From Endozoicomonas sp. 8E (GTDB taxonomy: Bacteria > Pseudomonadota > Gammaproteobacteria > Pseudomonadales > Endozoicomonadaceae), in the NCBI RefSeq assembly GCF_032883915.1, contig NZ_CP120717.1, positions 5,224,501 through 5,288,500 on the forward strand: DNA of 64,000 nt. Reading direction: 5' to 3'. Numbering within the stretch: the stretch's first letter is position 1; each line of letters begins with the position of its first letter. Both the position numbers and the translations under genes were made by a program. A model generated the notes under the pieces. It was not told the origin of the DNA. It ran no database searches and worked only from the letters and a program-made list of their open reading frames with translations. Shown one piece after another: positions 40,882 to 50,864 of this stretch.

Positions 40882-41805
40882 TCATTGATGAAAGAAGCTT
40901 CTGGCCGCTTTCACATCATCAGTAATCGCTGCCTTGAGAGCATCCAGCGATTCAAACTTTTTCTCACTGCGGATCTTCTTGATAAATTCAACCCGCAGGG
41001 TGTGGCCATACAGGTCACCCTGATAGTCCAGAAGGTGCACTTCCAGCATGGCACGGGCAGCATTTACGGTTGGCCTGACACCCAGATTCGCCACCGCATC
41101 ATAGCTTCGGCCATCGAACCATGCCCTGACTGCAAACACCCCCTGTATGGGCAGTGTCCGCCTGCAGACACGTATGTTCGCAGTAGGAAAGCCCAACTGT
41201 CTGCCCAACTGCTGGCCTTCAGTAATACGCCCCATCATGGTGAAGGGACGTCCTAACAATTTTTCTGCCTCATCCAGACTCGCACCAGCCAACAGCTCAC
41301 GAATCCGGGTACTGCTGATACGGTCCATATCCATAGATACAGTTCGGGTGTCGCACACCTCGAACCCGAATTGATCGCCCATCCTTCTCAAGTGCGCAAA
41401 ATTTCCCTGCCGCTTCAATCCGTAACGGAAATCATCTCCCACTATCAGATAGCGTATATCCAGCCCATCCACCAGCACCTTCATAACAAAATCATCCGGT
41501 GTCAGGTTTTGCAGTTTCTGATTGAAGGGCAGGCACAGTACCTGATCAACGCCGGCTTCTTCCAGAAGTGTCAGTTTCTCTCTCAGGTTGGTCAGTCTTG
41601 CCGGTGCCTGATCTCCCTGAAAATATTCCCGGGGCTGAGGTTCAAAAGTGATCACACAAACTCTGACATCCAACTCGAAAGCTTGCTGCCGCAATGCCTC
41701 CAGGATAGTCCGGTGTCCAAGATGAACACCATCAAAATTACCAATAGTCGCAACACAGGCGCGATGCTCCGGTCTGATATTGTGCATTCCGCGAATCAAC
41801 TGCAT
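40882..41805 (-). CDS. ribF: Bifunctional riboflavin kinase / FAD synthetase, 307 aa
   Basis: Makes FMN and FAD. The N-terminal adenylyltransferase has ATIGNFDGVHLGH and the SSTRIRELLAGAS motif; the C-terminal flavokinase has GRQLGFPTANI and VANLGVRPTV, ending FIKKIRSEKKFESLDALKAAI. Full length. Preceded by murJ, 180 bases away, same strand. Confidence 0.96.
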   Translation of the reverse strand: MQLIRGMHNIRPEHRACVATIGNFDGVHLGHRTILEALRQQAFELDVRVCVITFEPQPREYFQGDQAPARLTNLREKLTLLEEAGVDQVLCLPFNQKLQNLTPDDFVMKVLVDGLDIRYLIVGDDFRYGLKRQGNFAHLRRMGDQFGFEVCDTRTVSMDMDRISSTRIRELLAGASLDEAEKLLGRPFTMMGRITEGQQLGRQLGFPTANIRVCRRTLPIQGVFAVRAWFDGRSYDAVANLGVRPTVNAARAMLEVHLLDYQGDLYGHTLRVEFIKKIRSEKKFESLDALKAAITDDVKAARSFFHQ

Positions 41806-41985
41806 TAGGCGGTCTATTCTCTGTTAAGCTGGCAAAGGCAGGGATTATATCTCAGGAGCGTTTTGTACTTAAGAGCCATGTTCATCAAATCACCGCTCTT
41901 TTTTCCCGGGCTGAATCTTTCGCCCGGAAAAGGACTGAAAGGAAGCCTGACAGACAGTAAAAAACTTCCCGCCAGACATTGCTCA

Positions 41986-43569
41986 TTAATGCCTGAAGTG
42001 AACAGGGCGCAAACCCGCAACCAGGAGTACCGCTGAGTAAACAGCAAGCCCGGCAGCAACCACTTTCGCCATTTCAAACACTCTCTGCCAAAGCGTTGCA
42101 TCCAGCCACCAGGCAGTATCACCCGCCATCCAGAGCAGTAGCAGCGCCATTGCGAGATTGGCAAAGATAAGACGCCCCCAGAACAACCACCACCCCAATT
42201 CAGGAGTGAATACACCGGAACGCTTTAACCCCCAAAACAATAATCCGGCATTCAGAAAAGCAGACAGTGTAGTAGCCAGAGCCAGACCCGCATGTTTAAG
42301 CCAGAAAACCAACATCAAATTAAAAGCCATATTGGCCACCATCGCAATGATGGCAATCTTGACCGGAGTCTTGGTGTCCTGACGGGCAAAGTAGCCAGGT
42401 GCAAGCACCTTGATCAGCATAAAAGCAATCAAACCCAGAGAATAAGCCCGAAGACTCATACCCGCCATAATCACGTCCCGGTTCTGCATCTCACCGTAGT
42501 CGAACAATGTTGCCAACAGAGGCTCTGACAGTATTAGCAGAGCAATGCCCGCCGGAACGCCAATCAACAGGACAAGACGAATTGCCCAGTCAAGGGTTTT
42601 GGAAAACTGTTCTCCGTCGTCATCAGCATGCTTGCGAGAAAGGCTTGGAAGAATCACTGTGGCAATGGCAATACCGAAAACACCCAGCGGCAGTTCAGAC
42701 AGACGGTCTGAGTAATAAAGCCATGAGACACTCCCGGTTTCCAGAAAAGACGCCAGCACCGTATCCAGCAGCAAGTTGACCTGACTGACGGAAACCCCGA
42801 ACAACGCCGGAATCATCAGTTTCATGATTCGCCTCACCCCCTCATGCTTATGCCCCCACCTGGGGGCTGGCAGCAGGCGAATCTGCAATAAAAAAGGAAT
42901 TTGCAGTAACAACTGTGACACGCCGGCAATCACCACACCCCAGGCCAGGGCCATGACAGGCTCATCAAACCATTGCGACAACAATACAGTAGAGCCAATC
43001 ATACTGAGATTCAGCAGAACCGGGGTAAACGCAGGTACCGCAAACCGGTTGTAACTATTCAGTATGGAGCCCGCCAGAGCCGTCAGCGAGATCAACAAAA
43101 GATAGGGAAAGGTAATCCTCAACATCTCCTCAGCCAACAACAGTTTTTCAGGGTAATCCATAAAACCAGGAGCAAACAGGCGGATTAACAGGGGAGAAGC
43201 CAACATGCATACCAGAGTCACCAGCAGCAGCAAAACTGCCAGAGTGCCACTGACCCTACTGATCAGATAGCGCACTTCATCAAAGCTGCGTTTAGTACGA
43301 TACTCTGACAGCACCGGCACAAATGCCTGGGAAAAAGCGCCCTCGGCAAACAGTCGACGGAGAAAATTTGGAATCTTGAAGGCAACAAAGAACGCATCTG
43401 CTGACGATGTAGAACCAAAGTACCCAGCAATAACCACATCTCTGGCCAACCCCAAAATCCTGGAAAGCATGGTCATTATGCCCACGACCAGGCTCGACCT
43501 CAGCAAACTGGGTGATTTATCCTCGGCTCCACTCTTCTGAGGACTCTCTGATAAGTTTTCTGTGGACAT
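41986..43569 (-). CDS. murJ: Lipid II flippase MurJ, 527 aa
   Basis: MOP-family inner-membrane protein that moves lipid II for cell-wall synthesis. About fourteen hydrophobic helices; the N-terminus GIMTMLSRILGLARDVVIAGYFG and RRLFAEGAFSQAFVPVL are diagnostic. First gene of the ribF-ileS group and divergent from rpsT, the usual gammaproteobacterial layout. Confidence 0.96.
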   Translation of the reverse strand: MSTENLSESPQKSGAEDKSPSLLRSSLVVGIMTMLSRILGLARDVVIAGYFGSTSSADAFFVAFKIPNFLRRLFAEGAFSQAFVPVLSEYRTKRSFDEVRYLISRVSGTLAVLLLLVTLVCMLASPLLIRLFAPGFMDYPEKLLLAEEMLRITFPYLLLISLTALAGSILNSYNRFAVPAFTPVLLNLSMIGSTVLLSQWFDEPVMALAWGVVIAGVSQLLLQIPFLLQIRLLPAPRWGHKHEGVRRIMKLMIPALFGVSVSQVNLLLDTVLASFLETGSVSWLYYSDRLSELPLGVFGIAIATVILPSLSRKHADDDGEQFSKTLDWAIRLVLLIGVPAGIALLILSEPLLATLFDYGEMQNRDVIMAGMSLRAYSLGLIAFMLIKVLAPGYFARQDTKTPVKIAIIAMVANMAFNLMLVFWLKHAGLALATTLSAFLNAGLLFWGLKRSGVFTPELGWWLFWGRLIFANLAMALLLLWMAGDTAWWLDATLWQRVFEMAKVVAAGLAVYSAVLLVAGLRPVHFRH

Positions 43570-43672
43570 TCGGGGCGCTCAAACGATCAAAAACCGATAA
43601 TAGTACTGAGTTGTCAAAGTTATTAACAGCCTCACAATTCGGGTTTGCGCGCTATAGCGCCAGTAAGCCTTA

Positions 43673-43701
43673 TTGACAACCCTTGCCCAAATAGGCATGA
43701 T
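43673..43701 (+). promoter_or_regulatory. Sigma-70-type promoter, probably of rpsT
   Basis: TTGACA at 43673-43678, a 17-base spacer, and CATGAT at 43696-43701. It lies about 155 bases upstream of rpsT, leaving a sizeable leader, which suits the autogenous control known for S20. Confidence 0.55.
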
Positions 43702-43857
43702 TCCGCGACTTGACTGTATGGGTATGGCACTGGTGAGACCCTTGCCCGGGGGATTCATTTGTGACGCGGCAAACACCATACTCCCAACAGGGTGCCCGAA
43801 GCAGCCCTGTTTAAAAACAGTGCAAATGGTTAATCAAGATTCTTAGGAGCACCACAA

Positions 43858-44124
43858 ATGGCTAACTCTCCATCCGCCAAGAAGCGCGCCCGTCAGGCTG
43901 AGAAGCGTCGTACTCACAATGCTTCCCTGCGCTCCATGGTTCGCACTTCCATCAAAAAAGTAGTTCGCGCCATCGAAGCCAAAGACGTTGAGCTGGCTAA
44001 AACTGAATACACTGCGGCTGTTCCAGTGATCGACCGCATGGCCGACAAAGGCATCATCCACAAAAACAAGGCTGCACGTCACAAGAGCCGCCTGAATGCA
44101 CAGATCAAAGCTCTGTCTGCATAA
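43858..44124 (+). CDS. rpsT: 30S ribosomal protein S20, 88 aa
   Basis: [18 protein letters not shown] and the [19 protein letters not shown] helix, ending [20 protein letters not shown], are S20. Small, basic and helical; binds 16S rRNA. AGGAG lies seven bases before the ATG. Single-gene transcript ended by the hairpins that follow. Confidence 0.98.
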   Translation: MANSPSAKKRARQAEKRRTHNASLRSMVRTSIKKVVRAIEAKDVELAKTEYTAAVPVIDRMADKGIIHKNKAARHKSRLNAQIKALSA

Positions 44125-44130
44125 TTGCCA

Positions 44131-44183
44131 GCCCTTGCATAGCAAGGGCATAACAAAAAGGCCGGTTTTCACCGGCTTTTTTT
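44131..44183 (+). terminator. rpsT terminator (two hairpins)
   Basis: A first stem GCCCTTG/CAAGGGC (44131-44149) and then GCCGGT/ACCGGC (44161-44176) with a TTTC loop, followed by seven T; the A-run before the second stem makes it work in both directions. Confidence 0.88.
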
Positions 44184-44267
44184 ATGCCTTTACAAATTGA
44201 AACTTAAAATTCACAACTATACTTCCGCATTATTTCTTCCTACCCCCTCTCAACGAGGACCTTAACC

Positions 44268-45479
44268 ATGCGGCATTTTTATTCGTTAATCTTACTCGCT
44301 TTCACCTGTCTGACAGTAACGATCTCTTACGCGACGCTAACCCCGCCTCCGGAAATTACTCTAGTGTTCTGTGCCCCCAAAGGCACAACGACCGAAACAA
44401 TTACCGAAATGGGGATAGCCAAATTTGACTACAAAATAAATCCCGTCGAGGCTGCCGCACTGGTGCAAGAGACAATATCTGACCACCCTTTGTATCCCAA
44501 GGTCGTTTGCACCGGGGAAATCTCAAAGATCATGGAGAAACTCAAAATTGGCAGCCAGCCTGCTGCAAACAACAACGATCTTGAAGCCATACGGAAGATC
44601 GCAGACGCCGTTGCGAAGACTGAAAAGTCGTCCAAAACATTCCACAAAGGGGAAAATGAGTTTTATTACCGCGCCATCTCCCTGGAGAATTCAAAAGAGA
44701 TCTTTATGGAACCCGGAAAGACTCAGGCCCTCTACCAAAAAGATTCCGCCATGCCCAACGCTGGAATCAGTGATTATATGAACAGAAATAGCGGCACACT
44801 TCTCCTGCTTCCACCTCTGGTATTCGCCGCAACTGGTGCTTCTGAATACACCATTTACTACATCCTGGCACTCGGCCTGGGAATTTCGTTCCAGCAAACA
44901 GGCATCTGGAATTCACTCACCATTCTGGCGCTGAATACCGCCGGCATAGCCGCCCAGGCAGGTCTGCTCTTTCAACAAAACAAAGGTGTCGAGTTTCAAG
45001 ATGAGTGGGACACCAATGGTTATTCCGCAGAGGCAGTAAAAGAAGAGTATGAGAAGTTACGTGCTTCGGAGGCAGATTATAACACGGTGGCAACAACCTC
45101 TTGGACCATTCTGACCCAGCAGGTTGCAGCCACTGCATTTACATTCAGCTCTATCAAATTGGCAGCGGCCAAATATCTGGGCATGGGCACTGTACAGGCA
45201 CTGGGCGTTTCATTTGGTCAGGCAGCGTTTAACATTATCTTCGAAAGCATAACAGGCTACCCCCTGGAAGATTGTATCCCTATTTTCAAATACGATAAAA
45301 ATTACAGCGCTATCAGCGCCAGAAACTGGCCTTACTACGGCAAGAAATTTGTCGCCACCAACTTTTTCATGATTCACTGGGCTGCCAGACAATCAGGATT
45401 GATTGCTCAAAAAACTGCCTGGCTTGGTGGGCACCTGGGAAAAGCAGCATCCTTTTTGTGGAAAAAGAAACAGGATTAG
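44268..45479 (+). CDS. Unrecognised exported/membrane protein, 403 aa
   Basis: No family recognised. A signal peptide (MRHFYSLILLAFTCLTVTIS) is followed by a soluble part with two cysteines (FCAPKG and VVCTGE) to about residue 170. Then comes a hydrophobic stretch (about 177-240, LLLLPPLVFAATG and YYILALGLGISF) and another around 285-325, suggesting two to four membrane segments or a pore-like hairpin, and a short basic tail KKKQD. CGAGGACC before the ATG is a plausible ribosome site. It stands alone between rpsT and proB. Confidence 0.7.
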   Translation: MRHFYSLILLAFTCLTVTISYATLTPPPEITLVFCAPKGTTTETITEMGIAKFDYKINPVEAAALVQETISDHPLYPKVVCTGEISKIMEKLKIGSQPAANNNDLEAIRKIADAVAKTEKSSKTFHKGENEFYYRAISLENSKEIFMEPGKTQALYQKDSAMPNAGISDYMNRNSGTLLLLPPLVFAATGASEYTIYYILALGLGISFQQTGIWNSLTILALNTAGIAAQAGLLFQQNKGVEFQDEWDTNGYSAEAVKEEYEKLRASEADYNTVATTSWTILTQQVAATAFTFSSIKLAAAKYLGMGTVQALGVSFGQAAFNIIFESITGYPLEDCIPIFKYDKNYSAISARNWPYYGKKFVATNFFMIHWAARQSGLIAQKTAWLGGHLGKAASFLWKKKQD

Positions 45480-45507
45480 CAGTACGTAAACGGGTGTCCA
45501 TGAAACC

Positions 45508-45556
45508 GGGATCAGATCATAAAAACGACTGTTTCAATGAGTTCCGATCTGATCCC
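45508..45556. repeat. Inverted repeat between convergent genes
   Basis: Arms GGGATCAGATC and GATCTGATCCC, perfect over 11 bases, spaced by 27 bases. It has no T-run and looks more like a dispersed palindromic element than a terminator, though its position between convergent genes would suit termination. Confidence 0.5.
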
Positions 45557-45565
45557 ATACCCGAC

Positions 45566-46696
45566 TCAATGCCCGGCAAGCACCATATTATCTCGATGCA
45601 AAAGCTCGGGCTCACCTGAGTAGCCTAGCAACTCACCAATCTGGTGACTGGGTTTGCCGACAATCTTCCGGGCATCATCGGCCCCATAATTGATCAAGCC
45701 TCGGGCCACTTCCTGACCCGACTCATCAACGCAGGCCACCATCTCTCCCCGAAGGAAATGACCTTCTACCGCCTTTACCCCCACGGCAAGAAGACTTTTC
45801 CCCTGATTTTTAAGCACATTAACGGCACCCGCATCCAGAACCAGCTTTCCTGAAGTCTGCATGTGCCCCTGCAACCACTGCTTGCGAGCAGCCAATCGCT
45901 CATGATCCGGAGTGAGCAAGGTCCCTAAAGCGTCCTGTTCAAAAAGGCGACGGATGACACTCTCAATCTTGCCGCCCACAATAACCGTTGCCGCTCCAGA
46001 GGCCGCAGCCTGACGAGCCGCCCGAAGCTTGGTTTGCATACCACCGCGACCCAGACGACCACTGCCGCCACCTGCCATAACATCCAGGGACGAATCAAAA
46101 GCCCTGGCCTCACTCACCAGTCTCGCACCGACGTCTTTACGAGGATCAGCAGTATACAAACCCTCCTGATCCGTCAGAATCACCAGAACATCGGCCTCCA
46201 CCAGGTTGGCCACCAGAGCACCGAGAGTATCGTTATCACCAAAACGAATCTCATCAGTCACAACGGTATCGTTCTCATTAACGACGGGAACCACACCCAT
46301 ATCAAGCAGTGTTCTCAAGGCGCTACGAGCATTCAAATAGCGTTGACGATTGCTGTGGTCTGCATGGGTCAGTAACACCTGAGCCGGCTGAATATCATGC
46401 CTCTGAAAGCTGCTCTCCCAGGTTTGAACGAGTCGTGTTTGGCCCACGGCAGCCGCAGCCTGAAGCTCATTCAGAGCGGTCGGTCGCTCCTTTTGCCCAA
46501 GCTTTTCCATGCCGGCCGCCACCGCTCCGGAAGACACCAGAACCAGCTCAACACCTTGCTTACGCAGTTCGCACAACTGATCGACCCAGCCATCTATCTG
46601 GTCAATAGCCAGACCACGCCCTTCATCCGTTAACAGGGCGCTGCCTATTTTGACCACCCAGCGTCGGGCTGTTTTCAGCCTGCTACGCTCACTCAT
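45566..46696 (-). CDS. proB: Glutamate 5-kinase, 376 aa
   Basis: First step of proline synthesis. ATG at 46696 is chosen because AGGAGG lies five bases upstream. N-terminal amino-acid kinase domain ([47 protein letters not shown]) and C-terminal PUA domain ([23 protein letters not shown]). Full length. It follows obgE, an order known from many gammaproteobacteria. Confidence 0.96.
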   Translation of the reverse strand: MSERSRLKTARRWVVKIGSALLTDEGRGLAIDQIDGWVDQLCELRKQGVELVLVSSGAVAAGMEKLGQKERPTALNELQAAAAVGQTRLVQTWESSFQRHDIQPAQVLLTHADHSNRQRYLNARSALRTLLDMGVVPVVNENDTVVTDEIRFGDNDTLGALVANLVEADVLVILTDQEGLYTADPRKDVGARLVSEARAFDSSLDVMAGGGSGRLGRGGMQTKLRAARQAAASGAATVIVGGKIESVIRRLFEQDALGTLLTPDHERLAARKQWLQGHMQTSGKLVLDAGAVNVLKNQGKSLLAVGVKAVEGHFLRGEMVACVDESGQEVARGLINYGADDARKIVGKPSHQIGELLGYSGEPELLHRDNMVLAGH

Positions 46697-46810
46697 GTTG
46701 CCCTCCTGCATTCTCTCCTGAACCTGAGAAGGCTGTCACAACAGTGCAGTGCTTCGCTGATACTGAGTTATAAAGTGACTCAGCTTTGCTCGCTACTTTT
46801 GCCACAGCCT

Positions 46811-48019
<1,209 letters not shown>

Positions 48020-48167
48020 TCAAAAATCTCCCGCAGCAATGACTTCAGACGGCCAATGCCTGCAGATAAATACTCACCCAGATGCCTGCAGCAAAAGAAA
48101 AGCATTGACCTCCAGACACTCAACTTCAGGAGTCTACACCACTCAAATCACTTTACGCACATACAAG

Positions 48168-48193
48168 AAAGCCCCGCCAAAAAGCAGGGCTTT
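48168..48193 (-). terminator. Terminator after rpmA
   Basis: Arms AAAGCCC and GGGCTTT with a 12-base loop, followed on the minus strand by CTTGT. It sits between rpmA and obgE, so obgE is probably expressed partly from its own promoter or by read-through. Confidence 0.7.
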
Positions 48194-48239
48194 CCAGTGG
48201 CGTCACCCCCAAAAGTGGGTAAACACCAGAAAAGTACTG

Positions 48240-48497
48240 TTACGCAGCTTCGATGCGCACGTACTTACGCTTCTGAGGACCTTTAACCTCAAAAACAACC
48301 TTACCGTCAGCCTTGGCGAACAGGGTATGATCCTTGCCAATACCGACGTTTTCACCCGCGTGGAACTTGGTACCACGCTGACGAACCAGGATGTTACCTG
48401 CGTTGACTACCTGACCGCCGAAACGCTTAACGCCAAGGCGTTTACTTTCTGAATCGCGACCGTTACGAGTAGAACCACCAGCTTTTTTGTGAGCCAT
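48240..48497 (-). CDS. rpmA: 50S ribosomal protein L27, 85 aa
   Basis: [20 protein letters not shown] and [23 protein letters not shown] are L27; the N-terminal tail reaches the peptidyl-transferase centre. AAAGGAG site seven bases before the ATG. Confidence 0.98.
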   Translation of the reverse strand: MAHKKAGGSTRNGRDSESKRLGVKRFGGQVVNAGNILVRQRGTKFHAGENVGIGKDHTLFAKADGKVVFEVKGPQKRKYVRIEAA

Positions 48498-48620
48498 GCT
48501 GCTCTCCTTTTAGCTCGGTCAAACAGCCGGCTACCACACCAGATGTAGACCTTAGAAGTATTTAACGAACTGTTTCCAGTCCATCAGCCATACCTTTTAA
48601 ACAGCCTTGAGCGGCTTCAG

Positions 48621-48654
48621 CAATTTCTCATCACCTTGGGGGGATGAAAAATTG
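48621..48654 (-). repeat. Hairpin between rplU and rpmA
   Basis: Arms CAATTTCTCATC and GATGAAAAATTG (11 of 12 pair) around a 10-base loop with a run of G/C. No clear T-tail. It may regulate or protect the L21-L27 message. Confidence 0.5.
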
Positions 48655-48677
48655 CCACAATTAAAAGGGCCTGTTCA

Positions 48678-48989
48678 CTAGCCAGCAATGCCGGTAATTT
48701 TCAGCTCAGTGAACCACTGACGGTGGCCCATCTGCTTGCGGTGATGCTTACGACGCTTGAACTTTATGATCTTGATCTTTGGACCGCGACCATGAGCTAC
48801 AACTTCAGCAGTCACCTTGGCACCTTCAACAACAGGAGCGCCGATCTTGACTTCTTCACCATTGGCTACCAGCAGAACGTCGCTAATATCCAGGCTTTCA
48901 CCTGCAGCTACGTCCAGTTTTTCAACCTTCAGGGTTGTGCCTTCAGCAACACGGTACTGTTTGCCGCCAGTTTTGATAACTGCGTACAT
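48678..48989 (-). CDS. rplU: 50S ribosomal protein L21, 103 aa
   Basis: [20 protein letters not shown] and [23 protein letters not shown] are L21 hallmarks. CGGAG site before the ATG. First gene of rplU-rpmA, divergent from ispB as in most gammaproteobacteria. Confidence 0.98.
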   Translation of the reverse strand: MYAVIKTGGKQYRVAEGTTLKVEKLDVAAGESLDISDVLLVANGEEVKIGAPVVEGAKVTAEVVAHGRGPKIKIIKFKRRKHHRKQMGHRQWFTELKITGIAG

Positions 48990-49391
48990 ATTTATCTCCG
49001 AAAATCCTAAATAGCCTCTTTGTCAAAGGCATCCGGCGAGATCGAGGCATTGGTTCAGGAAAACCAGACCAGGGTACTCAGACCGGAATTTTCAATGCTA
49101 TCTACGTCTATCTGATCATCACTTCAAGGTAGGCTGCGCCGCATAAGCTTCTGATCAACTCCGAAAACAGAGCTCAAAAGCATGACAAAATGGACCGCCG
49201 CCCGGATTCTCAGTCAGATTGTTAGACAGGGGCGCAGATTCTAAGGAATTGCAACCCGGCTGGCAACCCCGATTTATGCTTTATGCCCCCAGAGATTATA
49301 CCCATGAAACAAGCACCAAAGTCATACAGCTATTGACAGCCGGGCGGTCTCTACCTACGATGCTCGATTTCCCGATCTCTGCAGCAGCCTT
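48990..49391. other. Divergent promoter region rplU/ispB
   Basis: About 400 bases without a supported gene; the plus-strand frame 49219-49518 overlaps ispB in another frame and has no family look. On the minus side TTTGACAAAG occurs about 40 bases before rplU, a possible -35, but no good -10 at the right distance was seen. Confidence 0.5.
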
Positions 49392-50369
49392 ATGCCTGAA
49401 CGCAACAAGCACTCCTTTCAAACCGTTGTCAGCGAAGATTTTGCCCTGGTTAACCAGTACATCGCCGAACAACTGCACTCGGATGTTGTCATGGTCAGCA
49501 AAATTGGCCAGTACATAATCCAGTCCGGAGGCAAACGGCTCAGGCCTCTTCTGGTTCTGCTGACCGCAGGCGCCACAGGCTTCCGGGGACAGGACCATAT
49601 CCCACTGGCGGCTATCATCGAGTTTCTCCATACCGCAACGCTGCTGCACGATGATGTCGTGGACCAGTCAGACCTCCGCCGGGGTCGTGATACGGTCAAT
49701 GCGCTCTGGGGTAATGCTCCCAGTGTTCTGGTGGGCGACTTTCTCTATTCCCGAGCCTTTCAGATGATGGTTAGTCTGGACAACATGAAGCTGCTCAAGA
49801 TTCTCTCTGATGCCACTAATATCATTGCTGAGGGTGAAGTCATGCAGTTGATGAATATCAATGATGCCAGCGTGACAGAAGAACAGTATATGGATGTTAT
49901 CCGATGTAAGACTGCCATGCTCTTTGAAGCCTCTACCCATACTGCAGCGATCCTGTCCAATGTGGACAGCAGGGTTGAACAATCCCTGAGAGATTATGGC
50001 AATTATCTGGGCATGGCATTCCAGCTGGTAGATGACCTGCTGGATTATGAGGGCGACAGTGAAGACATGGGAAAAAACCTCGGCGATGACCTGGCAGAAG
50101 GCAAACCCACCTTGCCTCTGATATACACTCTCTCCCAGGGCACTCCGGAGCAGAAAGCACTGGTCAGGGAAGCTATTGAACAGGGTGGTCTGGATAAGAT
50201 TGATCAAATTGTCGAGGCGGTTCGCATCTGTGGAGCGCTGAATTACACATCCCTCAGAGCCAGAGAACAGTCTGAGAAGGCCATTGCCTGCCTGCAGGCC
50301 TTGCCTGACAGCGAGTATCGTGACGCTATGGAAGACCTGGCACGTTTTGCTGTGGCCAGAACATTCTAA
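49392..50369 (+). CDS. ispB: Octaprenyl (polyprenyl) diphosphate synthase, 325 aa
   Basis: Makes the ubiquinone side-chain precursor. The Asp-rich motifs are LLHDDVVDQSDLRRG (first) and LVDDLLDYEGDSE (second); GGKRLRPLLVLL and the GDFLYSRAFQMMV segment are conserved. The residues before the first motif favour a long product. ATG at 49392 matches the family start although its ribosome site is weak. Chain length cannot be read for certain. Confidence 0.94.
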   Translation: MPERNKHSFQTVVSEDFALVNQYIAEQLHSDVVMVSKIGQYIIQSGGKRLRPLLVLLTAGATGFRGQDHIPLAAIIEFLHTATLLHDDVVDQSDLRRGRDTVNALWGNAPSVLVGDFLYSRAFQMMVSLDNMKLLKILSDATNIIAEGEVMQLMNINDASVTEEQYMDVIRCKTAMLFEASTHTAAILSNVDSRVEQSLRDYGNYLGMAFQLVDDLLDYEGDSEDMGKNLGDDLAEGKPTLPLIYTLSQGTPEQKALVREAIEQGGLDKIDQIVEAVRICGALNYTSLRAREQSEKAIACLQALPDSEYRDAMEDLARFAVARTF

Positions 50370-50864
50370 ACACTAGCCTGCCGAACAGTTTCTCTCTTAA
50401 GGTGGATGCTATCCACCTGTAGGGCATTGAACCTTTCTTTCACTTTAAACCATCGGGTGTGAGCAGCTGGCAAGCAGATTCGCCTTCCATCCGAATCGAA
50501 GGGGGCAAAAATGCTCTCACTTGAATGGACCGATTTTTGTCTGAAAGACATTAAAGATAATTACCTGACCTGAATCCACCGTCACTGGATGCCGGGAGCG
50601 GTTTATGCCTTTTTTGAGTGAAGCAACGATGGCAAGGATCAGAGATTGGAAGGACAGACTTCATCAGCAATGCAGCAAAGATTTCACGTAATGAAAAAAT
50701 AACAGAAAAATGCATGGAACATTTTCATGAAATCACAGTCTAACTCGTCATTATGGTCAGAAATACTCGAAAACAATTGAGGAACCACTTAGCAAGAATT
50801 GATTAATCGGCTTTTCTCAGCGTCTGTGCCTGACTGACCACTCACTTTCAAATTGGAGATTACA
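50370..50864. other. Intergenic region downstream of ispB
   Basis: Nearly 500 bases with no supported gene. A palindrome AGGTGGAT/ATCCACCT at about 50400-50420 lies shortly after ispB and may end its transcript, though without a T-run. A minus frame of 61 codons (50366-50551) has no recognisable product. From about 50680 the DNA becomes A+T-rich, running into the accessory gene. Confidence 0.5.

Noticed and set aside
41814..42215. 133-codon minus frame between ribF and murJ
   Set aside because: Mostly inside murJ in another frame; the part in the gap shows no gene-like features.
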